From Sphingobacterium micropteri (GTDB lineage: Bacteria > Bacteroidota > Bacteroidia > Sphingobacteriales > Sphingobacteriaceae): 64,000 nt of DNA. Numbering within the stretch: position 1 is the first letter of the stretch; every line of letters begins with the position of its first letter. The position numbers were made by a program, and so were the translations under genes. The notes beneath the pieces are model-generated. The model was given only the letters and a program-made list of their open reading frames with translations. It was not told where the DNA came from and searched no databases. Of this stretch, positions 51,863-62,054 are shown one piece after another. The stretch lies in NCBI RefSeq assembly GCF_014692515.1, contig NZ_JACOIK010000013.1:1-64000 (forward strand). Direction: 5' to 3'.

Positions 51863-52897
51863 ATGGGAAATCAAGGGTCATCATTTACACATTTATATCA
51901 TCAGGCTTTGGTGAATCCAAAGGATATTGCGCTGACTGATTTTGAGCAATTGCTTGCCCGATATCCTTATTCACAACCACTCCACTTCGCTTTTGAAAGG
52001 CATAAATTTTTGAAAGGAGAGCAGCCGGAACACATCGCAAATCGAACAATTTTGTTAGCAAGTAATGCCAATTGGTTGGCGGAATATGTACGATTGCCTG
52101 TAGAAGATGTGCCCGTAGTGGAAGTGGAAGATGATGATTATGTGCCTTATGAAGATATCGCGGCGTCTTCGGAAAGAATGGAGGAGCCTTTTGTAGAAGA
52201 AGAAAGCGCAAAGCAAGAAGAGGAAGATGTTATAGAAACGCTAGTGCAAGAAGGAATAGGCGGCGGCGATTATTTTGCAGTGCATACGAAGGGTCTATAC
52301 GTAGAGCAGACGGAAGAACAGGATGCTGAAGAAGAGGAGCAAACGGAAGAGAAAATAAACGAAGAGAATATTAGCTTGTATAATGACGAGCTGATGCCAT
52401 ATAGCTTCCGTTGGTGGTTGCACAAAACCCGATTGGAGCACGCAGACACTTATCAGCCATTTGCGAGTCCGGAACTTCCATTAGCAAATAAATCGTCGTT
52501 TGATCCCGCGGAATTGGATCGCGTTATCCTTGACCAGCAGATTCGGGAACATATTATTCATTTGCAGCATCCAGAAGATAAGCTTAGTGAGGAAGTAAAG
52601 CGCCGAGAGACGACCTCCAATGGCTCTAGTAAAGTGGCAGAGGTCATCGAGCGTTTTATTCGGGAAGAACCGCAGATACAACCTCCGCAACCGGAGAATC
52701 TAAATGTGGAAAACAAAGCTAGAAAGAGTTCCGAAGAACAATTTGATCTGGTGACAGAAACACTTGCCAGTATTTACGCTGACCAAGCGATGTACGTGAA
52801 GGCTATAGAAGTCTATAAAAAATTAATTTTGAGATTTCCAGAAAAAAAATCGTATTTTGCGACCCGAATTAAGGAATTGGAAGAGAAACTATATTAA
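51863..52897 (+). CDS. Acidic tetratricopeptide-like protein, conserved in phylum
   Basis: The 344-residue cytoplasmic protein starts with a helical part (DFEQLLARYPYSQPLHFAFERHKFLKG by pattern) and has a long Glu-rich middle (residues about 80-170). It ends in one clear TPR-like pair (ETLASIYADQAMYVKAIEVYKKL, FATRIKELEEKLY). Function is unknown. Its place between lptE and secG, 6 nt and 12 nt away, suggests a part in envelope biogenesis. Confidence 0.75.
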   Translation: MGNQGSSFTHLYHQALVNPKDIALTDFEQLLARYPYSQPLHFAFERHKFLKGEQPEHIANRTILLASNANWLAEYVRLPVEDVPVVEVEDDDYVPYEDIAASSERMEEPFVEEESAKQEEEDVIETLVQEGIGGGDYFAVHTKGLYVEQTEEQDAEEEEQTEEKINEENISLYNDELMPYSFRWWLHKTRLEHADTYQPFASPELPLANKSSFDPAELDRVILDQQIREHIIHLQHPEDKLSEEVKRRETTSNGSSKVAEVIERFIREEPQIQPPQPENLNVENKARKSSEEQFDLVTETLASIYADQAMYVKAIEVYKKLILRFPEKKSYFATRIKELEEKLY

Positions 52898-52909
52898 CGA
52901 AATAAAATA

Positions 52910-53281
52910 ATGCAAACATTTTTAATTGTCCTGATTATATTGGCAAGTGCTTTATTAGGATTTATCGTATTGATTCAAAACCCCAAGGGAGGGGGCTTGG
53001 CATCAGGATTCGCAGGTAGCTCTAATTTGATGGGCGTACAACGTACCGGAGATTTCTTAGAGAAAGGAACATGGGGCTTGGCAATTGCATTGATGGTGTT
53101 ATGTTTGGCCATGAATATTTTGGCCCCTTCAACTGGAGGAAGAGCAGGTGGGTTAGGCGATCAAATTGATGCGCCGGCACAAACTTCTCCATTGAACCTT
53201 AGTCCGAATCCTACACAACAGGAAACAACCCCGGTAACAGAAGCCCCTGCGCCGACAACACCTGTTGATAGCGCAAACTAA
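52910..53281 (+). CDS. secG: Preprotein translocase subunit SecG
   Basis: The 123-residue protein has two membrane helices (residues 3-22 and about 58-78) around the conserved loop LIQNPKGGGLASGFAGSSNLMG. This is the SecG pattern. A Pro/Thr-rich tail of about 40 residues is extra and common in Bacteroidota. It assists SecYEG in protein export. A terminator follows. Confidence 0.94.
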   Translation: MQTFLIVLIILASALLGFIVLIQNPKGGGLASGFAGSSNLMGVQRTGDFLEKGTWGLAIALMVLCLAMNILAPSTGGRAGGLGDQIDAPAQTSPLNLSPNPTQQETTPVTEAPAPTTPVDSAN

Positions 53282-53308
53282 CATATCTCAATTTATAGGT
53301 ATTGAATA

Positions 53309-53339
53309 GACCTTGCAGATTGCCTGCAAGGTCTTTTTT
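53309..53339 (+). terminator. Terminator after secG
   Basis: GACCTTGCAG and CTGCAAGGTC form a 10-bp stem with a five-base loop and a T run. Confidence 0.9.
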
Positions 53340-53486
53340 GTTGAAATACTGTCTCGTTCAATATGACAGGATGACACAGGGACAGCGAAAAAATGGCAAC
53401 AATTTCCCTATTTTTTCCTTTGGCATAGTTGGTGATAGGAAAAAGGAGAAGAATTTAAAATCAAAAATTAAATAAAAAGAGTAACT

Positions 53487-53762
53487 ATGGCATTAAGTAT
53501 TAAACCTATCGGAGACAGAGTTGTCGTAGAGGCAGCTCCCGCAGAAGAAAAAACAGCATCAGGAATCTATATTCCGGACACCGCAAAAGAGAAACCTTCT
53601 CAAGGTACTGTCGTTGCGGTAGGAACTGGTAAACCAGAAGAGCCGTTAACTGTCCAAGTAGGCGATAAAGTTTTATATGGCAAATATGCCGGCACAGAGA
53701 TTACGTACGAAGGTAAGGAGTATTTAATCATGCGTGAATCTGACATTTACGCGGTTTTATAA
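53487..53762 (+). CDS. groS: Co-chaperonin GroES
   Basis: The 91-residue protein has [27 protein letters not shown] by pattern, [15 protein letters not shown] and the C-terminal [12 protein letters not shown]. It caps the GroEL ring during protein folding. The 205-nt gap upstream holds the secG terminator; I see no CIRCE element, so HrcA control is not supported here. Confidence 0.97.
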   Translation: MALSIKPIGDRVVVEAAPAEEKTASGIYIPDTAKEKPSQGTVVAVGTGKPEEPLTVQVGDKVLYGKYAGTEITYEGKEYLIMRESDIYAVL

Positions 53763-53843
53763 ATCAAACATAAAATCAATATTAAAAAAGAAGTTAGAAA
53801 GATCTAAATACTTAGTACTAACGACTAAATACTAATTAAAAAA

Positions 53844-55484
53844 ATGGCAAAACAAGTAAGATATAACGTAGAAGCGCGTGACGCACTGAAAAAAGGTGTG
53901 GATACTTTAGCAAACGCAGTAAAAGTAACTTTAGGTCCTAAAGGACGTAACGTCATTATCGAGAAAAAATTTGGTTCTCCTGCAATCACGAAAGATGGTG
54001 TAACCGTAGCCAAAGAAATCGAATTGAAAGATGCTTTGGAAAATATGGGTGCACAGATGGTGAAAGAGGTTGCTTCTAAAACCGCTGATCAGGCTGGTGA
54101 TGGTACAACCACTGCCACTGTACTTGCGCAAGCTATCGTTGCTCCCGGCTTAAAATCTGTAGCAGCAGGGGCTAATCCTATGGATTTAAAACGTGGTATC
54201 GACAAAGCTGTTGCTGCAGTTGTTGCCAACTTGCAGTCACAGTCACAAGAAGTGGGTGCTGATAATAATAAAATCAAACAAGTTGCTACGATATCGGCAA
54301 ACAACGACGACGTTATCGGCTCGCTGATTGCTGAGGCTATGGAGAAAGTTGGCAATGACGGTGTAATTACGGTAGAAGAAGCAAAAGGTACAGAGACTGA
54401 AGTGAAGACAGTGGAAGGTATGCAATTTGACCGTGGTTATTTGTCGCCTTATTTCGTAACGAACTCGGATAAAATGGAAGCAGAGTTGGAAAACCCTTAT
54501 ATCTTGATCTACGACAAGAAAATCAGCAACATGAAAGAATTGTTGCCTATCTTGGAGAAACAAGTACAAACAGGTAAGCCTTTGTTGATTATTGCAGAAG
54601 ATTTAGATGGGGAAGCATTAGCAACGTTAGTTGTAAACAAAATTCGTGGTTCGCTAAAAGTGGCAGCGGTTAAAGCACCTGGTTTTGGCGACCGTCGTAA
54701 GGCGATGTTGGAAGATATCGCCATCTTGACAGGTGGTACCGTTATCTCTGAAGAAAGAGGCTATAAATTGGAAAATGCAGAGCTTTCTTATTTAGGTCAA
54801 GCGGAAAAAGTAACGGTTGATAAAGATAATACAACGATTATCAACGGCTCTGGAAATGCAGATGATATCAAAGCTCGTGTTGCGCAGATCCGTTCACAAA
54901 TTGAAACGACAACTTCAGATTACGACCGTGAGAAATTACAAGAGCGTTTAGCAAAATTGTCTGGTGGTGTTGCAGTACTTTATGTAGGAGCAACTACAGA
55001 AGTAGAGATGAAAGAGAAAAAAGACCGCGTGGACGATGCATTGCATGCTACTCGTGCAGCAGTAGAAGAAGGTATCGTTGCTGGTGGTGGTGTTGCTTTC
55101 ATCCGCGCTACAGCAGCATTATCAGATCTTAAAGGTGCTAACGAAGATGAAACAATCGGTATCGACATTATCAAACGAGCTATCGAAGAGCCTCTTCGCC
55201 AAATCTGTAACAACGCCGGTATCGAAGGTGCCGTAGTTGTTCAGAAAGTAAAAGAAGGTACAGATGATTTCGGTTACAATGCACGGACAGATGTATACGA
55301 AAACTTAATTGGTGCGGGTGTAATCGATCCAACTAAGGTTTCTCGTGTAGCATTGGAAAATGCAGCTTCTGTTGCATCGATGCTATTGACAACAGAATGT
55401 GTGTTAGCTGATGAACCAGAAGAAGGTGCAGCAGCAGGTGCTGGTGCTCCTCCAATGGGCGGCGGCATGCCAGGCATGATGTAA
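53844..55484 (+). CDS. groL: Chaperonin GroEL
   Basis: The 546-residue protein shows the GroEL signatures [33 protein letters not shown] and [15 protein letters not shown]. It ends in the usual glycine-methionine tail ([11 protein letters not shown]). It lies 81 nt after groES in one operon closed by a strong terminator. Codon use looks more biased than in its neighbours, as expected for high expression. Confidence 0.98.
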   Translation: MAKQVRYNVEARDALKKGVDTLANAVKVTLGPKGRNVIIEKKFGSPAITKDGVTVAKEIELKDALENMGAQMVKEVASKTADQAGDGTTTATVLAQAIVAPGLKSVAAGANPMDLKRGIDKAVAAVVANLQSQSQEVGADNNKIKQVATISANNDDVIGSLIAEAMEKVGNDGVITVEEAKGTETEVKTVEGMQFDRGYLSPYFVTNSDKMEAELENPYILIYDKKISNMKELLPILEKQVQTGKPLLIIAEDLDGEALATLVVNKIRGSLKVAAVKAPGFGDRRKAMLEDIAILTGGTVISEERGYKLENAELSYLGQAEKVTVDKDNTTIINGSGNADDIKARVAQIRSQIETTTSDYDREKLQERLAKLSGGVAVLYVGATTEVEMKEKKDRVDDALHATRAAVEEGIVAGGGVAFIRATAALSDLKGANEDETIGIDIIKRAIEEPLRQICNNAGIEGAVVVQKVKEGTDDFGYNARTDVYENLIGAGVIDPTKVSRVALENAASVASMLLTTECVLADEPEEGAAAGAGAPPMGGGMPGMM

Positions 55485-55516
55485 AATAGAACTATTTCCA
55501 CGGAAGAAATGGGAAT

Positions 55517-55551
55517 AAAAAGGCTTCAGAGAACTTTCTGAAGCCTTTTTT
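55517..55551 (+). terminator. Terminator of groESL
   Basis: AAAAGGCTTCAGA and TCTGAAGCCTTTT form a long stem with a short loop and a T run. Confidence 0.93.
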
Positions 55552-55666
55552 GTTTATAGACAGATAAAGAAATTATTATATTTCCGCTATATTTATATGC
55601 AAAGGCGATTATATTGCATATAAAAATAAAATTATTTAGGTTTATCGTTTATAATCAAAAATAAAC

Positions 55667-56179
55667 ATGCAAAAATATCATTACACAGATGGGACAAATA
55701 CATTCGGTCCTTTTTCGATAGAAGAGTTGAAAACAAAGGATATTACAGGTGATACCTATGTATGGGCAGAAGGTATGCCGAACTGGGTACTTGCGAAAAA
55801 TGTACCAGAGTTGAGCAGCATATTGTCTAATGGCTCACAACCTTATTTTACAGGGGCAGAACAAACCCCTCCTCGATTCCCGAATACACCGGCTTCCCCT
55901 TACCGCCAGCGCATGGAACAGCCGCCTAAAAGCTATTTGCTGGAAACCATTTTGACGACGATCTTTTGTTGTTGGCCGTTAGGGATCCCTTCGATTATAT
56001 ACGCCTCACGCGTGGAAAAGAAATTTTATGCAGGTGATGTAATGGGGGCAGAGGCAGATTCTGCGAATGCAAAAAAATGGATGTGGATCAATGTAGGAGT
56101 TTGTATTGGTTTATGGGTGCTTTATTTTATTATCTTTGGTTTCGCGATGTTCGGTGCAATGATGTCCGGAGATTTTTAA
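55667..56179 (+). CDS. GYF_2 (DUF4339) and CD225-like membrane protein
   Basis: The 170-residue protein has an N-terminal GYF_2 domain (YHYTDGTNTFGPFSIEEL, TYVWAEGMPNWVLA), a proline-rich linker, and a C-terminal two-helix CD225/dispanin-like part (LLETILTTIFCCWPLGIPSIIYAS, then WMWINVGVCIGLWVLYFIIFG). Such fusions are frequent in Bacteroidota. Their function is unknown, but a membrane-remodelling or scaffold role has been suggested by domain content. A DUF2752 gene follows within 2 nt. Confidence 0.85.
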   Translation: MQKYHYTDGTNTFGPFSIEELKTKDITGDTYVWAEGMPNWVLAKNVPELSSILSNGSQPYFTGAEQTPPRFPNTPASPYRQRMEQPPKSYLLETILTTIFCCWPLGIPSIIYASRVEKKFYAGDVMGAEADSANAKKWMWINVGVCIGLWVLYFIIFGFAMFGAMMSGDF

Positions 56180-56180
56180 C

Positions 56181-56570
56181 ATGATGTTGAAAAAGTATCG
56201 TTTGGTGTTTATAGGAACAGGTATAGTCGTGCTTGGTGTAGCAACCTATATCTATTATACCTATGATCCCGCCGCACATGGCTGGTTTCCACGATGCCCG
56301 TTCAAAACATTAACGGGATTGGATTGTCCGGGATGTGGCTCTCAACGTGCAGTACACGCGATATTACACGGAGATTTTGAGGGTGCATTTCGTTACAATG
56401 CTTTATTATTCCCGTTTATTCCCTACCTGACCCTTGGCTTTGGCTACCGATGTGTGAAAAATCCAGGTAAACATTTATTGAAATGGCGTAAAATCCTATT
56501 TGGAGAATATGCCATTAAAACTATAGCGACTATTATTTTTGCCTATTTCATTTTGAAGAATGTGATATAG
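56181..56570 (+). CDS. DUF2752 membrane protein
   Basis: The 129-residue protein has about three hydrophobic helices and the DUF2752 motif CPFKTLTGLDCPGCGSQRAVHAILHGDF, which contains a CxGCGxxR knot between the first and second helix. Its function is unknown. It directly follows the CD225-like gene, and the two families often occur together. Confidence 0.88.
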   Translation: MMLKKYRLVFIGTGIVVLGVATYIYYTYDPAAHGWFPRCPFKTLTGLDCPGCGSQRAVHAILHGDFEGAFRYNALLFPFIPYLTLGFGYRCVKNPGKHLLKWRKILFGEYAIKTIATIIFAYFILKNVI

Positions 56571-56589
56571 ATTCCCAAAAGAAGAACAC

Positions 56590-58059
56590 ATGATTTTAAT
56601 CGTTGACGACCAAATAGAAAATATCTATTCATTAGAAAAGCTCTTAAAATCTAAGGGTTTCGAGGTGGATTCCGCGCTTTCGGGTGAAGAGGCCCTGAAA
56701 AAGGTGTTAAAAAATGACTATGCTCTGGTTATTCTGGATGTGCAGATGCCAGGTATTGACGGTTTTGAAGTAGCGGAAACTTTATCAGGATACAGCAAAA
56801 CCAAAGAAGTGCCCATTATATTTTTGTCTGCTGTCAATACAGATAAGAAATTTATAGCCAAAGGATATGCTTCCGGAGGGATAGATTATATTACCAAACC
56901 GGTAGATCCGGATATCTTAATATTGAAAGTAAAGACGTTCTATCGACTGTATGAGCAGACTTTAGCACTCAATGACGCTCAAAAAATATTGGAATCCGAG
57001 ATCGAAACAAGAAAAAAGGCACAACAAGAACTGAAAGATAAAGTAGAACATCTTCACACTACACTGGAAAGTTTACCGCAAATTGCTTTCACAGCGGATG
57101 CACGAGGGAATATTACGTTTGTCAATAAGAGATGGTATAATTATTCTCCCTGCCCCGAGACCTTTCCAGAAGTACATCCAGATGATACCTGTATTAAAAA
57201 AGTATGGCGGCATTGCATTGAATGGAGCCAGCCGTTAGAACTAGAAGTGCGTATAAAAGAACTTAAATCGGGACACTTCTGTTTTCACCTCCTGCGTATC
57301 ATTCCGGTGAAAGATAAAACCGCTATAAGGAGTTGGGTCGGAACATTTACAGATATACATGAGCAGAAAGAAGAGGAAAGGAAAAAAGATGAATTTTTGA
57401 GTATTGCAAGTCACGAGCTTAAAACCCCCTTGACGAGTATCAAAGCCTATATCCAATTGTTAGAACGTATGCCGGATGTGCAGAAAGAAAGTAAGTTTGC
57501 AACTTATATTAGCCGGGCGCAAAACCAAGTTAATAAACTGCACAGCCTTATTGCAGACTTATTGGATATTTCCAAGATTGAGAACGGTAAGCTAAAGGTG
57601 AATAAAAAGCCGTTTGATATGGAGAAGCTCATTGAAAGTGCTATCGAGACCATTGGTTATACCCATAGTCATGTACAGGTTAAAATTGAACGGCAGGGAG
57701 AAACGATTACAAAAGAGGTGAATGGAGATGCTTTTCGCATCGAACAGGTGCTTATAAACTTCCTAACGAATGCAATAAAGTACTCTCCCGATAGTGATAG
57801 GGTTGTCGTACATACTGTCGTTGACAAAGATCAGCTCTATATCGCCGTTCAAGATTTTGGCATCGGTATTCCTGAACACAAAAAAAATAATATCTTTACG
57901 AAATTCTATCGTGTGGAAGAATCATCTGTAAAATTTCAAGGACTAGGAATTGGTTTATATATCTGTGCAGAAATTATTAAGCAACATAATGGCACATACG
58001 GCATAGCAAGCTCTTCAAACCAAGGAACTACCTTTTATTTTACTATACCATTTAATTAA
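56590..58059 (+). CDS. Hybrid response regulator / histidine kinase
   Basis: The 489-residue cytoplasmic protein has an N-terminal receiver (VDDQIENIYSLEKLL, phosphoacceptor in VILDVQMPGIDGFE, lysine in DYITKPVDP), a coiled coil, a PAS domain (about residues 155-260), HisKA with H275 (FLSIASHELKTPLTS) and an HATPase_c domain (NFLTNAIKYS, GLGIGLYICAEI). It starts a cluster of signalling genes with 2-16 nt gaps and probably hands signals to the response regulators downstream. Confidence 0.93.
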   Translation: MILIVDDQIENIYSLEKLLKSKGFEVDSALSGEEALKKVLKNDYALVILDVQMPGIDGFEVAETLSGYSKTKEVPIIFLSAVNTDKKFIAKGYASGGIDYITKPVDPDILILKVKTFYRLYEQTLALNDAQKILESEIETRKKAQQELKDKVEHLHTTLESLPQIAFTADARGNITFVNKRWYNYSPCPETFPEVHPDDTCIKKVWRHCIEWSQPLELEVRIKELKSGHFCFHLLRIIPVKDKTAIRSWVGTFTDIHEQKEEERKKDEFLSIASHELKTPLTSIKAYIQLLERMPDVQKESKFATYISRAQNQVNKLHSLIADLLDISKIENGKLKVNKKPFDMEKLIESAIETIGYTHSHVQVKIERQGETITKEVNGDAFRIEQVLINFLTNAIKYSPDSDRVVVHTVVDKDQLYIAVQDFGIGIPEHKKNNIFTKFYRVEESSVKFQGLGIGLYICAEIIKQHNGTYGIASSSNQGTTFYFTIPFN

Positions 58060-58065
58060 ATCAAT

Positions 58066-61000
58066 ATGCCTAAGAAACTCATTCGGAAATTACAAATTGG
58101 ATTTGGTTTTTCGTTGTTTGTGTTGTTGTTAAGTTCGTCAGCATCTTACGTCAGTATAAAAACACAAATGAGTAACCGCAGTAAGGTTATCAAAACACAG
58201 CGGACAATCGATTCGGTTAATAAGATTTTGATTGATTTGCAGAATGTGGAAACGGGACAACGGGGATATCTCCTAACAGGCGAAGTGAAGTTTTTAGAGC
58301 CTTATTATGAAAGCTGGACGTCCTTGCCATCATCGTTATCTGCAACACGTGAATTGGCGAAGGATGTGCCGGAACAATCGCGGCGCATAGACAGTATAGA
58401 GACGTTGGTAACAACGAGACTGGATCTTTTAAATGAGCTTGTTGATTTGAAAAGAGGTGGTGGATCGGCTACGGTCGAGCAGTTGGAACGTGGTAAGCTG
58501 TATATGGACAGTTGCCGGAATATTATCAGCCGGTTTGTCAGTGATGAAGCCGGAAAGCTTGATTTGAGTGCTGCCAAGATGCAACGAAATTCAGGACTGA
58601 CTTCTTTCTTTATCATTTTTGCAGCTTTCGCCTCTCTTATCATCACGATCTTATTCTATCTGCAGATTCGGAATGAGTTTCGAAGAAGAGAGAAAATGCA
58701 ACAATTGCTACGTGAAAAGGACGAGGATACAACGCGTCGCTTAAATATCGTGCGGAATCTGGCACATCAGATTGCGGATGGGGATTATTCCGTTAGGTTA
58801 GACGACGATGAAAAGGATACACTGGGCTATATTGCTTCTTCCCTGAATGGTATGGCGATAGCATTGGAGGAATCATTCGGGAAGCTCCATAATAACGAGT
58901 GGAGACAAACCGGATTGGCTAAGATTAACGATATTTTGGCCGGGAATAAGACCGAAGAGAGTGTTGCTAATGACGCCTTGGAGCTATTGATATCCTATAC
59001 GGAATGTGTGAACGGTGCGTTCTATATATGGGATAAGGGATTATTGGTGCTCGCGGGCTCCTATGGGTTAGAGGAGCATATGAAAAAGGAGTACCGACCC
59101 GGCGAAGGAATTGTAGGGCAAGTGTTTAAAGATAAACGCATTAAAACGTTGGACAACCTCACTGATGAGGAATTTGTTGTTAGTTTTTCTTCGGGGCAAA
59201 TCAAGGTAAAGCATCTTCTTTGGTTACCACTAATGCTGAAGGGACAGTGCTTTGGGGTAATTGAATTGGGAAGTGTTCTACCTTTTGAGAAACTAGATAT
59301 GGAGTTTTACCAAGAAGCTTGTTACAACATTACGTTGGAAATATTGGCCGCTAAAGGAAGAAAACAGATTCAGACATTATTAGAAGAAACACAGGCACAG
59401 GCAGAGGAACTGCAAACACAGCATGCAGAACTGGAAAATCTTAATACAGAATTGGAAGCCCAAACACAGAAGTTACAAGCTTCTGAGGAAGAGTTACGTG
59501 TTCAACAGGAGGAACTGATGCAGTCTAATCAGGAGTTGGAAGAACGTTCGAAGTTACTGGAAGAAAAGAATCAGCTTGTTGCCGAACGAAATTTAGAAAT
59601 CCAAAAGAAAGCGGAAGAGTTAGCGTTGAGTACAAAGTATAAATCGGAATTTCTCGCCAATATGTCACATGAGCTTCGTACGCCGCTAAATTCTATTTTG
59701 TTATTGTCCCGGTTGATGGTCGAAAATGCGGATGACAACCTAACAGATGATCAGATAGAATCCGCTAAAGTTATACAGAGCTCGGGTTCCAGTTTATTGA
59801 GCCTTATTGACGAAATTTTGGATCTATCAAAAATAGAAGCTGGAAAGATGGAGCTGGAGTACGAGCATGTGGCATTGACAGATTTGAGGAACGACCTGTT
59901 AAATTTGTTTTTGCCAATTGTGGATGAAAAAGGACTGGCATTAACCGTTGAAATAGATGAAGGAATGCCGGGCTATGTGGAAACAGATAAACTGCGGGTG
60001 GAGCAGGTTCTCCGTAATTTGCTCTCCAATGCCATTAAGTTTACACCAAAAGGCAACGTGGCGCTATCCATATCACAAAAGCAGGATAATCCGGATTATA
60101 TACAGTTTGTCGTAAAGGATACAGGAATTGGGATTAGCCCTGAAAACCAAAAGATTATATTCGAAGCTTTCCAGCAAGCAGATGGATCTACAAGACGTAA
60201 GTTTGGGGGAACAGGGCTAGGACTTTCTATCAGCAGGGAAATTGCCCGGTTGTTAGGGGGCGAAATTACGGTGAGCAGTACACTTGGCGAAGGCAGTAAG
60301 TTCCGTCTGACGATTCCCAATCGGAAAATGTCGGATTCATTGCCCCTTACATCGGAAGTTCTTGTAGAGAGCATTACACAAGAAGTGGAGGAGATGACCG
60401 CCTTGGTTGCTGACACGGGATCTCCGTTCACTATTTCGAATATTCCCGAAGAGGTTGAAGATGATCGCCATGAGATAAGATCGGGCGACAAGGTTATACT
60501 TATTGTTGAAGATGATACCGCATTTGCTAAAGCACTGCTTAAATATGCCCATCAAAATGGATATAAAGGTGTCGTCATTGTACGGGGAGATTGGGCAACA
60601 AAGGCGGCTGAAAAATATCAACCTTTGGCAATTTTGTTAGATATACAGTTACCGGTGAAAGATGGGTGGCAAGTGATGGATGAAATCAAGAGCAATCCGA
60701 AAACCAGACATATTCCGGTACACATTATGTCATCCTTGGAAGTAAAGCGGGAAAGTTTATCTAAAGGTGCTATAGATTTTATCAATAAACCTATTGCAAT
60801 AGAGCAGATTGGACAAATGTTCCGGAAGATAGAAGACGCACTTACCCGGAACCCCAAAAAGGTATTGATTGTTGAAGAAAATCCAAAGCACGCCACGGCG
60901 TTGTCTTATTTTCTGAGCAATTTTAACATCGCATCGGAAATTAAAAGCAATGTGGAAGATAGTATTCGTGCACTAATGTCGGAAGATGTTAACTGTGTGA

Positions 61001-61662
61001 TTTTGGATATGGGGGTGCCTGATGATACGGGATATGAAACGTTGGAAGCTATCAAGCAAAAAGAGGGGTTGGAAAATTTACCTATCATTATTTTCACGGG
61101 AAAAAATTTATCACAAGCCGAAGAGCTTAAAATAAAACAGTATGCCCACTCGATTGTTATAAAAACAGCACATTCTTTTCAACGTATTCTAGACGAGGTT
61201 GGATTATTTCTTCATTTAGTGGAAGAAAGTAATCTGGAACCTGAAAAAAGGAAGACCAGCAAGCTAGGATCGCTGAATGAGGTACTCAATGGAAAAACGG
61301 TATTGATTGCCGATGACGACGTGCGGAATATTTTTTCATTGACGAAAACATTGGAACATTATCAAATGAAGATCGTGTCGGCGATAGATGGAAAAGAAGC
61401 GTTACAGCAATTGGAAAAATATCCGGAGACATCCATTATTCTCATGGACATGATGATGCCTGAAATGGACGGTTACGAAACAATTAGGCAAATTAGGAAT
61501 ATGCGCGATTATGCTAAACTACCGATTATTGCGGTAACAGCCAAGGCAATGACGGGCGATCGTGAAAAGTGCATCAAAGCGGGCGCATCGGATTATATTT
61601 CCAAACCGGTCGATAAAGATCAGTTACTATCCCTGTTGAGGGTTTGGTTATATGAAAACTAA
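58066..61662 (+). CDS. Large hybrid sensor kinase: CHASE3-HAMP-GAF-HisKA-HATPase-REC-REC-REC
   Basis: The 1198-residue protein has a first membrane helix (about residues 12-30), a CHASE3 sensor (NVETGQRGYLLTGEVKFLEPY), a second helix near 183-203, HAMP, and GAF (about 275-425). A long Gln/Glu-rich coiled coil leads to HisKA with H535 (FLANMSHELRTPLNS) and an HATPase domain (LLSNAIKFTPK, GTGLGLSIS). Three receivers follow, with D859, D981 and D1128 as phosphoacceptors. The second receiver has EE instead of the usual DD acidic pair. It is likely the main sensor of this cluster. Confidence 0.94.
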   Translation: MPKKLIRKLQIGFGFSLFVLLLSSSASYVSIKTQMSNRSKVIKTQRTIDSVNKILIDLQNVETGQRGYLLTGEVKFLEPYYESWTSLPSSLSATRELAKDVPEQSRRIDSIETLVTTRLDLLNELVDLKRGGGSATVEQLERGKLYMDSCRNIISRFVSDEAGKLDLSAAKMQRNSGLTSFFIIFAAFASLIITILFYLQIRNEFRRREKMQQLLREKDEDTTRRLNIVRNLAHQIADGDYSVRLDDDEKDTLGYIASSLNGMAIALEESFGKLHNNEWRQTGLAKINDILAGNKTEESVANDALELLISYTECVNGAFYIWDKGLLVLAGSYGLEEHMKKEYRPGEGIVGQVFKDKRIKTLDNLTDEEFVVSFSSGQIKVKHLLWLPLMLKGQCFGVIELGSVLPFEKLDMEFYQEACYNITLEILAAKGRKQIQTLLEETQAQAEELQTQHAELENLNTELEAQTQKLQASEEELRVQQEELMQSNQELEERSKLLEEKNQLVAERNLEIQKKAEELALSTKYKSEFLANMSHELRTPLNSILLLSRLMVENADDNLTDDQIESAKVIQSSGSSLLSLIDEILDLSKIEAGKMELEYEHVALTDLRNDLLNLFLPIVDEKGLALTVEIDEGMPGYVETDKLRVEQVLRNLLSNAIKFTPKGNVALSISQKQDNPDYIQFVVKDTGIGISPENQKIIFEAFQQADGSTRRKFGGTGLGLSISREIARLLGGEITVSSTLGEGSKFRLTIPNRKMSDSLPLTSEVLVESITQEVEEMTALVADTGSPFTISNIPEEVEDDRHEIRSGDKVILIVEDDTAFAKALLKYAHQNGYKGVVIVRGDWATKAAEKYQPLAILLDIQLPVKDGWQVMDEIKSNPKTRHIPVHIMSSLEVKRESLSKGAIDFINKPIAIEQIGQMFRKIEDALTRNPKKVLIVEENPKHATALSYFLSNFNIASEIKSNVEDSIRALMSEDVNCVILDMGVPDDTGYETLEAIKQKEGLENLPIIIFTGKNLSQAEELKIKQYAHSIVIKTAHSFQRILDEVGLFLHLVEESNLEPEKRKTSKLGSLNEVLNGKTVLIADDDVRNIFSLTKTLEHYQMKIVSAIDGKEALQQLEKYPETSIILMDMMMPEMDGYETIRQIRNMRDYAKLPIIAVTAKAMTGDREKCIKAGASDYISKPVDKDQLLSLLRVWLYEN

Positions 61663-61676
61663 CGTTGGAACTAAAT

Positions 61677-62054
61677 ATGATGATAAAGATGCAAAAGGTA
61701 ATCTTACTTATCGATGATGATAACCGGAATATTTTCGCTTTGGAATTGACATTAAAAGCTCGAAAATATAAGTTTTTGTCGGCTCAAAATGCCACGGAAG
61801 GTCTGCAGTTATTGCAGTCTAACCCGGAGATCGGTTTGGTTTTGTTGGATATGATGATGCCCGAAATAGATGGATATGAAGCGATAAAGCAAATCCGGAA
61901 CTCAGAAGCATATGGGGACGTTCCTATTGTTGCCGTTACGGCGAATGCCATGAGTGGCGATAAAGAGAAATGCTTAGCGGCTGGGGCAGATGATTATATT
62001 GCAAAGCCTATTGATGTAGATCGGTTAATGAAGATTATTGAAGAGTTATTATAG
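61677..62054 (+). CDS. Single-domain response regulator
   Basis: The protein of about 125 residues is one receiver domain: LLIDDDNRNIFALELTL, phosphoacceptor in VLLDMMMPEIDGYEAI, VTANAMSGDKEKCLAAGADDYIAKPID. It closely resembles the third receiver of the kinase before it, suggesting descent from it. The ATG at 61677 is preferred over a TTG at 61665. It lies directly before cheR. Confidence 0.92.
   Translation: MMIKMQKVILLIDDDNRNIFALELTLKARKYKFLSAQNATEGLQLLQSNPEIGLVLLDMMMPEIDGYEAIKQIRNSEAYGDVPIVAVTANAMSGDKEKCLAAGADDYIAKPIDVDRLMKIIEELL

Noticed and set aside
53420-53440. Sigma-54-type promoter before groES (TTGGCATAGTTGGTGA)
   Set aside because: The -24 half is good, but the -12 half does not match TTGC at the right spacing, so it remains a weak resemblance despite the sigma-54 regulator gene nearby.
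53340-53486. CIRCE element for HrcA upstream of groES
   Set aside because: No TTAGCACTC-N9-GAGTGCTAA or close variant is present.
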